Notes: generated from the sequence alone by a model not told the origin. 64,000 bases of DNA from an uncultured Duncaniella sp. (GCA_910577255.1 CAJTMH010000002.1:310001-374000); one strand, 5' to 3'. Shown: positions 9,226-18,859, counted from the stretch's first letter. Numbers and translations: made by a program.

Positions 9226-10841
9226 CATCACATCTCGCCTGTGTCCTTGTCGCCTCAATGGTGACAATGGGACTCAGCGCATTCGCACAGACATCGACAA
9301 AGCAGCCGAAGTCCCCGTCACAGCGGCCCACACTCGTGGTGGGAATCTTTGTCGAAGGCCTCACCGCCGACTATGTCAATCTGCTGCGCGGCAACTTCGG
9401 GAAGGAAGGCTTCAACCGCTTCATGGAGCAGGGCGTGACCATCGAGAATGTGGACTTCGGCCCAGGCATCGACGCCACGGCTGCCACAGCCATGCTCGTC
9501 ACAGGCGCCGCCCCCGGAGTCAACGGCATACCATCGGGACGCGTTTGGGACACCGAGGCCAAGATTGACTACCCCATCCTGCTCGACCCAGCCAAGATAG
9601 GCAACTTCACCGACGAGACTTTCTCGCCACAGGCACTCCGCGTCTCCACCCTCACCGACGAGGTGCGTATCTCGGACGGCGGACTCGGGCTTGTCCACTC
9701 AGTGGCCCCCGATGCCCAGGTGGCCATAATCCTGGCCGGACATGCCGGCAACAGCGGCTTCTGGCTCAATGATGTGAACGGCAAATGGTGCACCTCGACC
9801 TTCTACAAGGACACCCCCACAGCCATCACCCGGCGCAACTATGGAGTCACCCTCTCCTCGCGCCTCGACACCATGGCATGGGAACCGGCACAGAAACTCG
9901 ACCGTTATCCCGACCTCCCCGAATATAAAAAACTATACCCATTCCGCCACACATTCCCCGCACGTGAGCGCAACCGCTTCAAGGCGTTCAAAACCTCCGC
10001 GCCGGGCAACCGCGAAGTGGCGGCAATAGCCGTCGACTATATACCCTCGCTCAAACTCGGGACTCGAGGGGTGACCGACGTGCTCAACCTTGGATTCAAC
10101 GTCTCCCCCTACCTCTACGGACGCGAAGCCGACAATCGCATCGAGACCATGGATGCCTACATCCGTCTCGACGCCGACATAGCCAACATAGTGAAAGCCG
10201 TTGAGAAAGGCCCCGGAATGGCCAACACCCTCATCTTCATCGCAGGCACCCCGGCTCCATCGGGAGGCAAACGCGACGAAGAACGGTGGAACATTCCCTC
10301 AGGCCAATTCTCACCCCGACGTGCCATATCACTGCTCAACATGTATCTCATGGCCATACATGGCAACGGCGACTACGTCAACGGCTACCACAACGGCTAC
10401 TTCTTCCTCAACCGTAAGCTCCTGAAGGATCGCGGCATCAACGAGACCGACTTCCGGCGTGAAGCGGCCGACTTCCTCGCCAGGATGAGCGGGGTGAGCG
10501 CCGTCTACACCATCGACGACATCCTCGCCCGCAGAGCCGGCGACGAACCCTTCGCCCTCCACCGCAACACATCGCCCACACATGCCGGCGACCTCCTCGT
10601 GATGGTCAATCCCGGATGGGAAATCTCCGACGGTGATCCCGACGACCCCAACCAGACACAACTTCCTGTGGTGAGAAATGTAGCCACCACATCTCCGGTA
10701 TATATTCTTTCGCCCGGACTGGCACCGATGACCATCGACGCTACTGTCGATGCGCGGGCCATAGCTCCGAGCATAACACGCCTGTTACGCATAAGGTCGC
10801 CCAACGCCGCGGCCCTCCCTCCTCTGCGTCTCGCGAACTAA
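9198..10841 (+). CDS. PafA-like alkaline-phosphatase-superfamily protein, probably catalytically dead
   Basis: A 547-residue exported protein (signal peptide MSSRKSLPLTSHLACVLVASMVTMGLSAFAQ, shown here in outline only by its hydrophobic core at 12-30). The fold assignment comes from RPTLVVGIFVEGL at residues 43-55, RFMEQGVTIENVDF, an ATAMLVTGAAPGVNGI block and DAYIRLDADIANIVKA, which line up with PafA-type phosphatases. The metal-binding residues are lost: the first Asp is Glu53, the D-Y-x-G-H site reads PYLYG, the L-T-A-D-H-G site reads IAGTPAPSG, and the C-terminal His block is absent. I infer a pseudo-enzyme with a structural or binding role. It overlaps the DUF4105 gene by 28 bases and precedes secA by 63 bases. 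Confidence 0.7.
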   Translation: MSSRKSLPLTSHLACVLVASMVTMGLSAFAQTSTKQPKSPSQRPTLVVGIFVEGLTADYVNLLRGNFGKEGFNRFMEQGVTIENVDFGPGIDATAATAMLVTGAAPGVNGIPSGRVWDTEAKIDYPILLDPAKIGNFTDETFSPQALRVSTLTDEVRISDGGLGLVHSVAPDAQVAIILAGHAGNSGFWLNDVNGKWCTSTFYKDTPTAITRRNYGVTLSSRLDTMAWEPAQKLDRYPDLPEYKKLYPFRHTFPARERNRFKAFKTSAPGNREVAAIAVDYIPSLKLGTRGVTDVLNLGFNVSPYLYGREADNRIETMDAYIRLDADIANIVKAVEKGPGMANTLIFIAGTPAPSGGKRDEERWNIPSGQFSPRRAISLLNMYLMAIHGNGDYVNGYHNGYFFLNRKLLKDRGINETDFRREAADFLARMSGVSAVYTIDDILARRAGDEPFALHRNTSPTHAGDLLVMVNPGWEISDGDPDDPNQTQLPVVRNVATTSPVYILSPGLAPMTIDATVDARAIAPSITRLLRIRSPNAAALPPLRLAN

Positions 10842-10904
10842 ATGCCCATCAAATGGGTTATGAGTATACCATAACATCACAAAAATCATTTATCATCAAT
10901 ATCA

Positions 10905-13900
10905 ATGTCATTTCAATCATTTCTCACCAAGATTTTCGGCAACAAGTCGACACGCGACCTTAAGGAAATCGAACCAATTGTCAGAAAAATCGAGGCTCTC
11001 GAGCCTGAAGTGAAAGAACTCACCATAGATCAGCTCCGTGACCGCATATCGGCAGTGAGAGCCGACATAAAGCAGGCCATCGCAGCCGAAGAGGAAGAAA
11101 ATGCCCGCCTCAAAGTAGAGGTAGAGGAACTTCCTTTTGACGAACGTCAGCCTGTATGGGACAAAATCGACCAAAACGAAAAGACCATACTCGACACCAT
11201 CGAGAAAAAGCTCAACGACCACCTGCCCGAAGTGTTCGCAGTGGTGCGTGAAACCGCAGCCCGCTTCGCAGCCAACGAGACAATCGTGGTTAAAGCCACC
11301 GACCTCGACCGTGAGCTCGCCGCCCAGGGCAAGGACTTCGTGACAATCGACGGCGACAACGCCATCTGGAAAAACCACTGGACAGCCGGCGGTAACGAGG
11401 TGACCTGGGACATGATCCACTACCGAGTGCAGCTCATCGGCGGTATCGTGCTCCATCAGGGTAAAATCGCCGAAATGGCTACCGGTGAAGGTAAAACCCT
11501 CGTGGCTACCCTCCCGGTGTTCCTCCGTTCGCTCTCCGGACGCGGCGTACACGTGGTGACCGTCAACGACTACCTCTCGAAACGTGACTCCGAGTGGATG
11601 GGCCCCCTCTACATGTTCCATGGCTCGACCGTGGACTGTATCGACAAGCACCAGCCCAACACCTCTCAGCGCCGTGCCGCATATAACTGCGACATCACAT
11701 TCGGTACTAACAACGAGTTTGGCTTCGACTACCTCCGCGACAACATGGCCATGTCGCCTGCCGACATGGTGCAGCGTAAGCACTACTATGCCATCGTCGA
11801 CGAGGTCGACTCAGTGCTTATCGACGACGCACGAACCCCTCTCATCATCTCAGGTCCCGTGCCCAAGGGTGACGACCAGCTCTTTGACGAGTACCGCCCC
11901 AACGTGGAGAAAGTGGTGGAGGCACAGCGTCGCCTTGTCACAAAAATCCTCGCCGAAGCCAAAGCTAAAATCGCGTCCGACGACAAGGAGACCCGCAAAG
12001 AGGGTGCGCTCCTGCTCTTCCGTGCTTTCAAGGGTCTGCCCAAGAACGGCGCCCTCATCAAATTCCTCTCCCAGGACGGCATGAAGAACCTCATGCTCGA
12101 GACAGAGGCATATTATCTCCAGGACAACCAGCGCGAGATGCCCAAGGTGACCGACCCGCTCTACTTCGTCATCGACGAAAAGAACCGCAGCGTGGAACTC
12201 ACCGACAAGGGTATCGACGAGCTCACCGGCAAGAGCGACGACCCGCAGTTCTTCGTCCTCCCAGACATCGCATCGCAGCTCTCCGAAGCAGAGACCATCT
12301 CCGACCCCGCCCAGCGCCAGCAGCGCAAGGACGAGCTCATGCAGGAATATGCAGTGAAGGCCGAGCGCGTCCACACAGTGACACAGCTCCTCAAAGCCTA
12401 CGCCCTCTTCGAGAAGGATGTGGAATATGTGATTGACGAAGGCAAGATCAAAATCGTCGACGAGCAGACCGGACGTATCATGGAGGGTCGCCGTTACAGC
12501 GACGGTCTCCACCAGGCCATCGAGGCCAAAGAACGCGTGAAGGTCGAAGCCGCCACGCAGACATTCGCCACCATCACTCTCCAGAACTACTTCCGTATGT
12601 ATCACAAGCTTGCCGGTATGACCGGTACAGCAGAGACCGAAGCAGGCGAGTTCTGGGACATCTATAAACTCGATGTGGTGACCATCCCTACCAATAAGCC
12701 TATTGCCCGATTCGACCTCAACGACCGCGTATACAAGACCAAGAAAGAAAAGTATGCCGCCGTTATCGAGGAGATTCAGGACCTCGTGTCGAAAGGACGC
12801 CCGGTGCTCGTGGGTACCACCTCGGTGGAAATCTCCGAATTGCTCAGCCGCATGCTCACCATGCGCCACATACCCCACAATGTCCTCAATGCCAAGCTCC
12901 ACCAGAAGGAAGCTGAAATCGTGGCCCACGCAGGTAAGAAGGGAATGGTGACTATAGCCACCAACATGGCCGGCCGTGGTACCGACATCAAGCTCACCCC
13001 CGAGGTGAAGGAAGCAGGAGGTCTGGCCATCATCGGCACCGAACGCCATGAGTCACGCCGCGTCGACCGCCAGCTCCGCGGTCGTGCCGGACGTCAGGGC
13101 GACCCCGGTTCGTCAGTATTCTACGTGTCGTTCGAGGATCAGCTCATGCGCCTCTTCGCCACCGACCGTGTCATGAAAATGCTCGACACACTCGGACTTG
13201 AGGAAGGCGAACGCATCGAGAGCGGCATGGTGACCAACGCCATCGGAAACGCTCAGAAACGTGTGGAGGAGAACAACTTCGGTATCCGTAAGCGCCTCCT
13301 CGAGTATGACGACGTGATGAACAAACAGCGTACCTACATCTACAACCGCCGTCACCACGCCCTCCTCGGCGAACGCATCGGCATCGACATCGCCAACATG
13401 ATGTGGGACGTAATCGAAAATCTCGTAAACAATTACAGCTCTCCCGCCGACTATCAGGACCTCGCCATGGAGCTCTACAGAGTGCTCACCATCGAGGCAC
13501 CCTTCACCGAGGATGAATACCGCAACCTCTCCAAGGAGGAGGCCATCGAGAGAATCCACACCGCAGCCCAGGAGGCATTTGACCGCAAGCGCCAGCGCAT
13601 CATCGACGTGGCAATGCCTGTCATAGTCGACTGCGTGGAAAACCGAGGTTTCACAGGCCGCATCGCCGTCCCCATGACCGACGGCAAGCGATTCTTCAAC
13701 CTCGTGGTCAACATCGACGAGGCATACCGCACCGGATGCAAGTCAATCGTCAAGGAATGGCACAAAGCCGTGCTCCTCGTCTCGATTGACGAGCTCTGGA
13801 AAGAGCACCTGCGCGAACTCGACCAGCTGCGTCAGAGCGTGCAGAACGCATCCTACGAGCAGAAGGATCCGTTGGTAATCTACAAGGTTGAGTCGTTCCA

Positions 13901-14312
13901 CCTCTTCGAGAACATGCTCAACAATCTTAATGTGAAGGCCATGTCCACCCTCATGCGCGGTCAGATCTACGTGCAGCAGCAAGCACCCGCACAGGCCCCT
14001 CAGGCTCCTGCCCAGGCTCCTGAATCAGCCGAGAACGAACCTGCCGAAGCACCCGCACAGCAGCCTGTCGAGGCCCCCAAGCCACAGCCTAAAGTGGAAC
14101 GTGCCATGCCTGAACGCGCCAATGATTACTCGAAGTACCGTGCATCACGCGAAAATCTTCCAGGTGAAGCAGCCCAGCGGGCAGCCTCACAAGGCGCAAG
14201 TCAGAAAGCGGCGCCACAGCCTGTGAAAGCAGGTCCGCGCATAAACCGCAACGATCCCTGTCCCTGCGGATCAGGCAAAAAGTATAAGAACTGCCACGGA
14301 CGCGGACTCTAA
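10905..14312 (+). CDS. secA: Preprotein translocase ATPase SecA
   Basis: SecA drives secretory proteins through the SecYEG channel by ATP hydrolysis at the inner membrane. The 1135-residue chain is longer than the roughly 900 residues of E. coli SecA, as usual in Bacteroidota, owing to insertions in the nucleotide-binding region and an extended tail. Seen are the Walker A block GEGKTLVATLPV, the DEAD-type IVDEVDSVLIDDARTPL, the TNMAGRGTDIKL motif and GRAGRQGDPGSS. A Pro/Ala/Gln-rich linker (about 1025-1075) leads to the zinc-binding SEC-C motif NDPCPCGSGKKYKNCH at the C-terminus. A hairpin with a T-run follows at 14385. Confidence 0.98.
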   Translation: MSFQSFLTKIFGNKSTRDLKEIEPIVRKIEALEPEVKELTIDQLRDRISAVRADIKQAIAAEEEENARLKVEVEELPFDERQPVWDKIDQNEKTILDTIEKKLNDHLPEVFAVVRETAARFAANETIVVKATDLDRELAAQGKDFVTIDGDNAIWKNHWTAGGNEVTWDMIHYRVQLIGGIVLHQGKIAEMATGEGKTLVATLPVFLRSLSGRGVHVVTVNDYLSKRDSEWMGPLYMFHGSTVDCIDKHQPNTSQRRAAYNCDITFGTNNEFGFDYLRDNMAMSPADMVQRKHYYAIVDEVDSVLIDDARTPLIISGPVPKGDDQLFDEYRPNVEKVVEAQRRLVTKILAEAKAKIASDDKETRKEGALLLFRAFKGLPKNGALIKFLSQDGMKNLMLETEAYYLQDNQREMPKVTDPLYFVIDEKNRSVELTDKGIDELTGKSDDPQFFVLPDIASQLSEAETISDPAQRQQRKDELMQEYAVKAERVHTVTQLLKAYALFEKDVEYVIDEGKIKIVDEQTGRIMEGRRYSDGLHQAIEAKERVKVEAATQTFATITLQNYFRMYHKLAGMTGTAETEAGEFWDIYKLDVVTIPTNKPIARFDLNDRVYKTKKEKYAAVIEEIQDLVSKGRPVLVGTTSVEISELLSRMLTMRHIPHNVLNAKLHQKEAEIVAHAGKKGMVTIATNMAGRGTDIKLTPEVKEAGGLAIIGTERHESRRVDRQLRGRAGRQGDPGSSVFYVSFEDQLMRLFATDRVMKMLDTLGLEEGERIESGMVTNAIGNAQKRVEENNFGIRKRLLEYDDVMNKQRTYIYNRRHHALLGERIGIDIANMMWDVIENLVNNYSSPADYQDLAMELYRVLTIEAPFTEDEYRNLSKEEAIERIHTAAQEAFDRKRQRIIDVAMPVIVDCVENRGFTGRIAVPMTDGKRFFNLVVNIDEAYRTGCKSIVKEWHKAVLLVSIDELWKEHLRELDQLRQSVQNASYEQKDPLVIYKVESFHLFENMLNNLNVKAMSTLMRGQIYVQQQAPAQAPQAPAQAPESAENEPAEAPAQQPVEAPKPQPKVERAMPERANDYSKYRASRENLPGEAAQRAASQGASQKAAPQPVKAGPRINRNDPCPCGSGKKYKNCHGRGL

Positions 14313-14384
14313 ACAGGGTTCTCACCGTCAAAGTTGACCGAGGAGCAACTCCATTCGGTTAACTCCGGCAAATAATGCCACAGA

Positions 14385-14427
14385 AGCAAGATGTCAGTCA
14401 CCACGGCAGGCATCTTGCTCTCTTTTT
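14385..14427 (+). terminator. Rho-independent terminator after secA
   Basis: AGCAAGATG (14385-14393) pairs exactly with CATCTTGCT (14411-14419) across a 17-base loop and is followed on the + strand by CTCTTTTTATA. It lies about 70 bases after the secA stop and before the convergent gene that ends at 14454. Confidence 0.75.
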
Positions 14428-14453
14428 ATAGCAAGGCTCCCCCGGCATCCGAG

Positions 14454-15026
14454 CTATGTCCCCAGCCGGGACTTTTCACGCAGTGCCCGCCGCATCGCGC
14501 GCTTTTTGTCCTGCTCCATCAGTCGGCGCTGACGGCGGTTAAGCATTACCGGAGCGGACTGCACCGGCAATGACATCTGTGGCCACATCTCTTCAGGCGC
14601 CACTTCAGTCACCTGCGTTACCGGCACCTCAATCACCCCCGGGATTGGAGCCACACCCATATCCGAGTGATGCTCTTTATCCGATATCTCTTCCGCAGCA
14701 TCCTTCTCCCGGCGGTCGACTTCAACTGCAACCACATCCTCCGACATGGTCTGTTTAGCGAGATTTCGACGTAGTGCGGCCCTGCGGCGGGCAGCCTCCG
14801 AGAGTCGTGCCGACTTGTCGATACGCTCCTTGGCCTCGCGCCACATTCGCCAATCAAGCCAGCATTCAGCCTTAGGTTCAACACCGTCAAGCACATATCT
14901 GCGTATGGCTTGCATAGTGTTATAGAATGGCACAGAATCAATGGCTCGTGTATAACTTGCGTTCACAGCCTCAGCCAAAATGCGGCCCAACGCCGCCTCT
15001 GAAATACGGTAAAGATGTTTTTTCAT
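14454..15026 (-). CDS. Hypothetical protein with basic C-terminus
   Basis: I do not recognise this protein. From the preferred start at 15026 it has 190 residues (an upstream in-frame start at 15041 would add five). The N-terminal 80 residues look helical and ordered (KKHLYRISEAALGRILAEAVN, then QAIRRYVLDG and CWLDWRMW). The middle is acidic and Pro/Val-rich, and the last 35 residues are strongly basic (LNRRQRRLMEQDKKRAMRR), as in proteins that touch nucleic acid. There is no signal peptide or membrane segment. It is a single-gene unit with its own -7 box and a palindrome at the expected transcription start, so a regulated or self-regulated role is possible but unproven. Confidence 0.65.
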   Translation of the reverse strand: MKKHLYRISEAALGRILAEAVNASYTRAIDSVPFYNTMQAIRRYVLDGVEPKAECWLDWRMWREAKERIDKSARLSEAARRRAALRRNLAKQTMSEDVVAVEVDRREKDAAEEISDKEHHSDMGVAPIPGVIEVPVTQVTEVAPEEMWPQMSLPVQSAPVMLNRRQRRLMEQDKKRAMRRALREKSRLGT

Positions 15027-15040
15027 AGTGATAATTTCCA

Positions 15041-15072
15041 ACCATTAACAAATTATTAATGGTACAAAATTA
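15041..15072 (-). promoter_or_regulatory. -7 element plus palindromic operator candidate
   Basis: On the minus strand TAATTTTG (bases 15065-15072) matches the -7 consensus. Directly downstream, at the expected transcription start, is the palindrome ACCATTAA-n7-TTAATGGT (15041-15063). A dyad placed over the start site is a classic repressor position. It serves the hypothetical gene starting at 15026. Confidence 0.45.
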
Positions 15073-15162
15073 CCACATCCCACCCCCCAAAAAGTGCGAT
15101 AATGTCACATAGTCTCGAAAAAACTTCGAAATACGTTGTTGTCAGAAAGATAGTATGTCCGG

Positions 15163-16137
15163 TCAGGCGTTAGCCACCAGATAGATGGTGTAGGCGATGA
15201 AGCATGCCACGAGCACGGCTCCTTCTATGCGTGTGATGGTGCGGTGCTTGAAAAGCCAACCGAAAATCCAAAAAAGGATGCTTGCCGCCGTGAGCACCAG
15301 AAAATCCACGTTGGTTATGCCTCCAAGCTGCAACGGATGCACCGTGGAGGAGACGCCAAGCACGAAAAAGATATTGAAGATGTTGCTACCCACGATGTTG
15401 CCTACTGCAAGTCCGGGCTTATGCTTGAGGGCAGCGGCAACCGAGGCCGCCAAATCGGGCAGCGATGTACCGGCGGCCACGATGGTCAGGCCGATGACCG
15501 ACTCACTCACATTGAGACCGCGCGCTATACCTGAGGCACCTTTCACAAAAAGATCGCCACCCCATACTAATGCGCCAAGTCCACCTATGACACACACGGT
15601 CGCCAACCACATTTTCATTGGTTTCACCTCGTCGGCCGGCTGCCCGGACGATGTGCCGTCGGCAGTGTTGGATGCAATCGAGAGTGTGTAGCGCATGAAT
15701 ATGGCGAAAAACAGGAGCATGAGCAGTCCGTCTACCCTCCCTACGGTATTCACAGCCTCTCCGTCGAGCAGCACTCCGTTGGCACATATCAACAGCACCA
15801 ACGATGACAGAATCACCAGTGGAATCTCGTTGGTCATATAGCTTTTCTGCACCTTGATAGGCGACACAAGAGCCACACAACCCACTATCACGAGTATATT
15901 GAATATATTGCTGCCCACCACATTACCTATGGCCAATCCGCCACTCCCCTTCATGGCCGACATGACACTTATCACCAACTCAGGGGCCGATGTGCCGAAA
16001 GCAACGATGGTCAGGCCTATCACCAGATCGGATATCCCCCACTTCTTAGCCACGGCCGAAGCGCCGTCGGTGAGATAATTGGCCCCTCCGAGGATGAGGG
16101 CTATGCCGATGATAAGGAATAGGACGTTGAGAAGCAT
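15163..16137 (-). CDS. Calcium/sodium antiporter (CaCA family, YrbG-like)
   Basis: A 324-residue inner-membrane exchanger with about ten transmembrane helices arranged as two inverted halves. Each half carries the ion-binding alpha repeat: GTSAPELVIS with GNVVGSNIFNI in the first half and GTSLPDLAASV with GNIVGSNIFNI in the second. The family exchanges Ca2+ (or K+) for Na+ across the inner membrane. Length and motif spacing are normal for the bacterial YrbG branch. It ends 136 bases from the preceding gene and lies 23 bases downstream of the meaB stop, so it may be the last gene of a meaB transcript. Confidence 0.93.
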   Translation of the reverse strand: MLLNVLFLIIGIALILGGANYLTDGASAVAKKWGISDLVIGLTIVAFGTSAPELVISVMSAMKGSGGLAIGNVVGSNIFNILVIVGCVALVSPIKVQKSYMTNEIPLVILSSLVLLICANGVLLDGEAVNTVGRVDGLLMLLFFAIFMRYTLSIASNTADGTSSGQPADEVKPMKMWLATVCVIGGLGALVWGGDLFVKGASGIARGLNVSESVIGLTIVAAGTSLPDLAASVAAALKHKPGLAVGNIVGSNIFNIFFVLGVSSTVHPLQLGGITNVDFLVLTAASILFWIFGWLFKHRTITRIEGAVLVACFIAYTIYLVANA

Positions 16138-16160
16138 GATGGGTAGTAAAGAGGGATTTG

Positions 16161-17264
16161 TCAGCCTTTCAGGCCGCGTGAGAAATAGGTGTCGAGCACA
16201 TCGCGGGCGGCTGTGAACGAGCTCTGCATGTTGGCAAGCACACGTCCCTCCTTCTCCTCGAGCATCTGTGCTATCTCGGGGTCATTGTAGAAATGGGAGC
16301 GAAGCTGCTCATTGATGGTCTCATACATCCAGTAGCGTGCCTGCTCGCTGCGTTTACGCTCGAAATAACCGTTGCCGTCGACAAACGCGAAGTAGCGGTC
16401 AATCATGTCCCACATCTCGGGTATACCCAGCTCATAATAGCCCGAATAGGTGAGCACCTCCGGCATCCATCCTGAGGCCGTCGGCGGAAAGAGGTGGAGC
16501 GCACTGCGGAACTGAGCCTGCGCCAACTGTGCGCGGGGTATATTATCACCGTCGGCTTTGTTGATGACTATACCGTCGGCCATCTCCATGATGCCGCGTT
16601 TGATTCCCTGGAGTTCATCACCGGTACCGGCCAGCTGGATGAGGAGGAAAAAGTCGACCATTGAGTGGACAGCAGTCTCACTCTGTCCCACACCCACGGT
16701 TTCCACGAAGATATTATCGTAACCTGCTGCCTCGCAGAGCACTATCGTCTCGCGAGTCTTTCTGGCCACACCGCCGAGCGAACCTGCCGACGGACTGGGG
16801 CGGATGAATGCCGACGGATGGAGCGACAGCTTCTCCATGCGGGTCTTATCGCCGAGGATACTCCCCTTGGTACGCTCGCTCGAAGGGTCGATGGCAAGCA
16901 CCGCCAGTTTGCCTCCGCGCTTGAGCACATGCAGACCGAAAACGTCGATCGACGTGCTCTTTCCTGCTCCAGGAACGCCCGTGATGCCTATGCGGCGCGA
17001 ACGACCGGAATGCGGAAGACACTTCTCGATGACCTCCTGGGCCAGCACCTGATGCTCGGGCGACAGGCTCTCAACGAGGGTGACGGCACGCGAAAGCATG
17101 GTGATGTCACCTTTGAGAATCCCTTCCACCATCTCGCCCACGGTGGGGAGAGGACGGCGTTTACGGCGTTGCAAGTAAGGGTTGACCACAGGTGGCTGGG
17201 CCACTCCTGAATTAACGGTCAGACCGTTGTATTTCTCATCGTTTTCAATATGATGGTGGTGCAT
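16161..17264 (-). CDS. meaB: Methylmalonyl-CoA mutase-associated GTPase MeaB
   Basis: A 367-residue G3E-family GTPase that loads and protects the adenosylcobalamin cofactor of methylmalonyl-CoA mutase. In Bacteroidales this enzyme serves the succinate-to-propionate route. Visible motifs are Walker A GVPGAGKST at residues 96-104, the switch region DPSSERTKGSILGDKTRM, the ETVGVGQSE motif and the base-recognition NKADGDN. The N-terminal 40 residues, beginning with a natural run of four His, are an extension before the conserved core. The mutase subunits are not in this window. Confidence 0.95.
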   Translation of the reverse strand: MHHHHIENDEKYNGLTVNSGVAQPPVVNPYLQRRKRRPLPTVGEMVEGILKGDITMLSRAVTLVESLSPEHQVLAQEVIEKCLPHSGRSRRIGITGVPGAGKSTSIDVFGLHVLKRGGKLAVLAIDPSSERTKGSILGDKTRMEKLSLHPSAFIRPSPSAGSLGGVARKTRETIVLCEAAGYDNIFVETVGVGQSETAVHSMVDFFLLIQLAGTGDELQGIKRGIMEMADGIVINKADGDNIPRAQLAQAQFRSALHLFPPTASGWMPEVLTYSGYYELGIPEMWDMIDRYFAFVDGNGYFERKRSEQARYWMYETINEQLRSHFYNDPEIAQMLEEKEGRVLANMQSSFTAARDVLDTYFSRGLKG

Positions 17265-17305
17265 AAGCTTGGAGGTATTAGAGGGGATGTTGCTTGAGGG
17301 AAATG

Positions 17306-18394
17306 TTATTTGACTTCGGCCACCACTCTCACCATAGTGGAGGGATGGAGCGGATCATTGGCCACGATGTTGATGCGTGCATTCAGCAGCTCAGTGTCGC
17401 CGATGAAGGATGGGTCGACCGTGACCTCGACCTTCGCGCTCTTACCGGGCTTGATTTTGTCGGATTTGAGTTTCACACTCACAGCATTATCGGCACATGA
17501 GATGCGACGGATAAGCAATGGCGACTTGCCTATGTTGGAGATGGTGAATGTGCGTGTCAGCGGAGCGTCGGTGTGCGAAATCTGCTCAAGGTCGAGAGCG
17601 GTGACATCAGTGTCGATTACCGGAGCCTTGGCCATCTGCTCGGGGGTGAGCTTAGAGAAATCCTCGTTGATTATGGCTACGGTCTCCACCCTGAGGCCGT
17701 CGGCTGCCGAGGCGTCGGGATAGATGTTGAGCTCGTCGGTCACTATCCCCCACTCCTTACAAGCCTCCGAATGCAGCACCGTGGAGACCACAAACTGCTC
17801 TCCGGGGGGAACTGCCGCCGGCTGGAGGAGGACATTTATATATGAGGGCACGTTTTTCACCACAGGATAGATCGTATCGGACGAGGCATTGTAGCCCTCG
17901 ATATACTGCCCGGCAGTGTGCCCCTTGTCAACCTTGCCATAAGGGATGGTGAGCGTGCGGAGCTTCATGGGGCCGGCAGTGTGGGGAAAACGGGTCTTGA
18001 GCGTGTTGGACGCGCCTATGACAGTGCCCTGGATTGTGAGGTTGGAACGCAAGGGGTCACTGTCGATATCCACCTTAAGATGCTTCACGAAGCGACCGGG
18101 ACGCCCTGTGGGGTCGAAACCCACGCGTATCACGGCAGTATCGCCCGGGGCCACCGGATCGGTGGAGTACTCAGGGCGCGTACATCCGCAGTTGGCTCTT
18201 GTGGCTATGATGGCCAGAGGCTCATCACCCACGTTAACGAGTTTAAATTCACAATACACAGTCCCGAGATCCTCATCAAAGGCCCCGAAATCATGCTTGG
18301 TGGTAATCCACTTGCCCTTCCCCTCGGCCGATGCGGTCAAAGGCGCGAGCATACCGAGGATAAGCGCCGGAAGCAGTAGGCGGAAATGTCTCAT
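17306..18394 (-). CDS. DUF1573 domain protein, exported, multi-domain
   Basis: About 362 residues. The best start is ATG at 18394, since the upstream in-frame start is GTG one codon earlier. A signal peptide (MRHFRLLLPALILGMLAPL) is followed by a DUF1573 immunoglobulin-like domain at about 28-125 with the family pattern HDFGAFDEDLGTVYCEFKLVN, a CGCTRPEYS turn and GDTAVIRVGFDPTGRPG. A second such fold at about 255-360 (LTRTFTISNIGKSPLLIRRI) lacks the paired Cys. DUF1573 proteins are abundant exported proteins of Bacteroidota with no settled function. The smaller paralogue lies 55 bases upstream in the same direction. Confidence 0.85.
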   Translation of the reverse strand: MRHFRLLLPALILGMLAPLTASAEGKGKWITTKHDFGAFDEDLGTVYCEFKLVNVGDEPLAIIATRANCGCTRPEYSTDPVAPGDTAVIRVGFDPTGRPGRFVKHLKVDIDSDPLRSNLTIQGTVIGASNTLKTRFPHTAGPMKLRTLTIPYGKVDKGHTAGQYIEGYNASSDTIYPVVKNVPSYINVLLQPAAVPPGEQFVVSTVLHSEACKEWGIVTDELNIYPDASAADGLRVETVAIINEDFSKLTPEQMAKAPVIDTDVTALDLEQISHTDAPLTRTFTISNIGKSPLLIRRISCADNAVSVKLKSDKIKPGKSAKVEVTVDPSFIGDTELLNARINIVANDPLHPSTMVRVVAEVK

Positions 18395-18449
18395 CACAGC
18401 TATGGACTATTGGTTTTCTAAGCAGTAAGATATTCAGATGTAACGATTC

Positions 18450-18833
18450 CTAAGGCACAATCACACCGCTGAAGGTGAGGCGCACACGCTTGGTGCGGTC
18501 AGCAGTCTTGACTCTAACCGAGCGGTCAAACTCGCCGGAGCGACCCTTGGGATCAAAGGTGATCTTCACTTCCCCCTTCTTGCCGGGAGCTATCGGCTCG
18601 GCCGGGAATGAGGGCTTGGTGCAACCGCATCCGCCATTGGTCACCGAGACGATCACCAGCGGGGCATCCCCCGTGTTGGTGAAATCAAACACGGCAGTCA
18701 CAGGGCCGTCCTTAGCCTTTATGGTGCCGAAATCGTGGGATGTGTGGTCAAATGTAATCTCTGATTTGCCCTCGGCAGAGGCAATGCCGAAAGCAGCCAC
18801 CACCATCACGAGCATCAAAAGAATTTTTTTCAT
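18450..18833 (-). CDS. DUF1573 domain protein, single-domain
   Basis: A 127-residue exported protein. An in-frame upstream start at 18944 would add 37 residues, but the ATG at 18833 gives a clean signal peptide (MKKILLMLVMVVAAFGIAS) and sits just after a promoter, so I use it. The DUF1573 pattern is complete: FDHTSHDFGTIKAKDGPVT, FTNTGDAPLVIVSV, GGCGCTKPSFP, GEVKITFDPKGRSG. It is the likely first gene of a two-gene unit with its larger paralogue, with which it shares the same Cys-containing turn; this looks like a tandem duplication followed by divergence. Function unknown. Confidence 0.88.
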   Translation of the reverse strand: MKKILLMLVMVVAAFGIASAEGKSEITFDHTSHDFGTIKAKDGPVTAVFDFTNTGDAPLVIVSVTNGGCGCTKPSFPAEPIAPGKKGEVKITFDPKGRSGEFDRSVRVKTADRTKRVRLTFSGVIVP

Positions 18834-18859
18834 AATATGATAATTTTTTTCGTATGTTG

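Noticed and set aside
11850..13049. A 399-residue open frame on the minus strand inside secA
   Set aside because: It lies wholly over secA, has no family features and reflects codon bias of GC-rich DNA.
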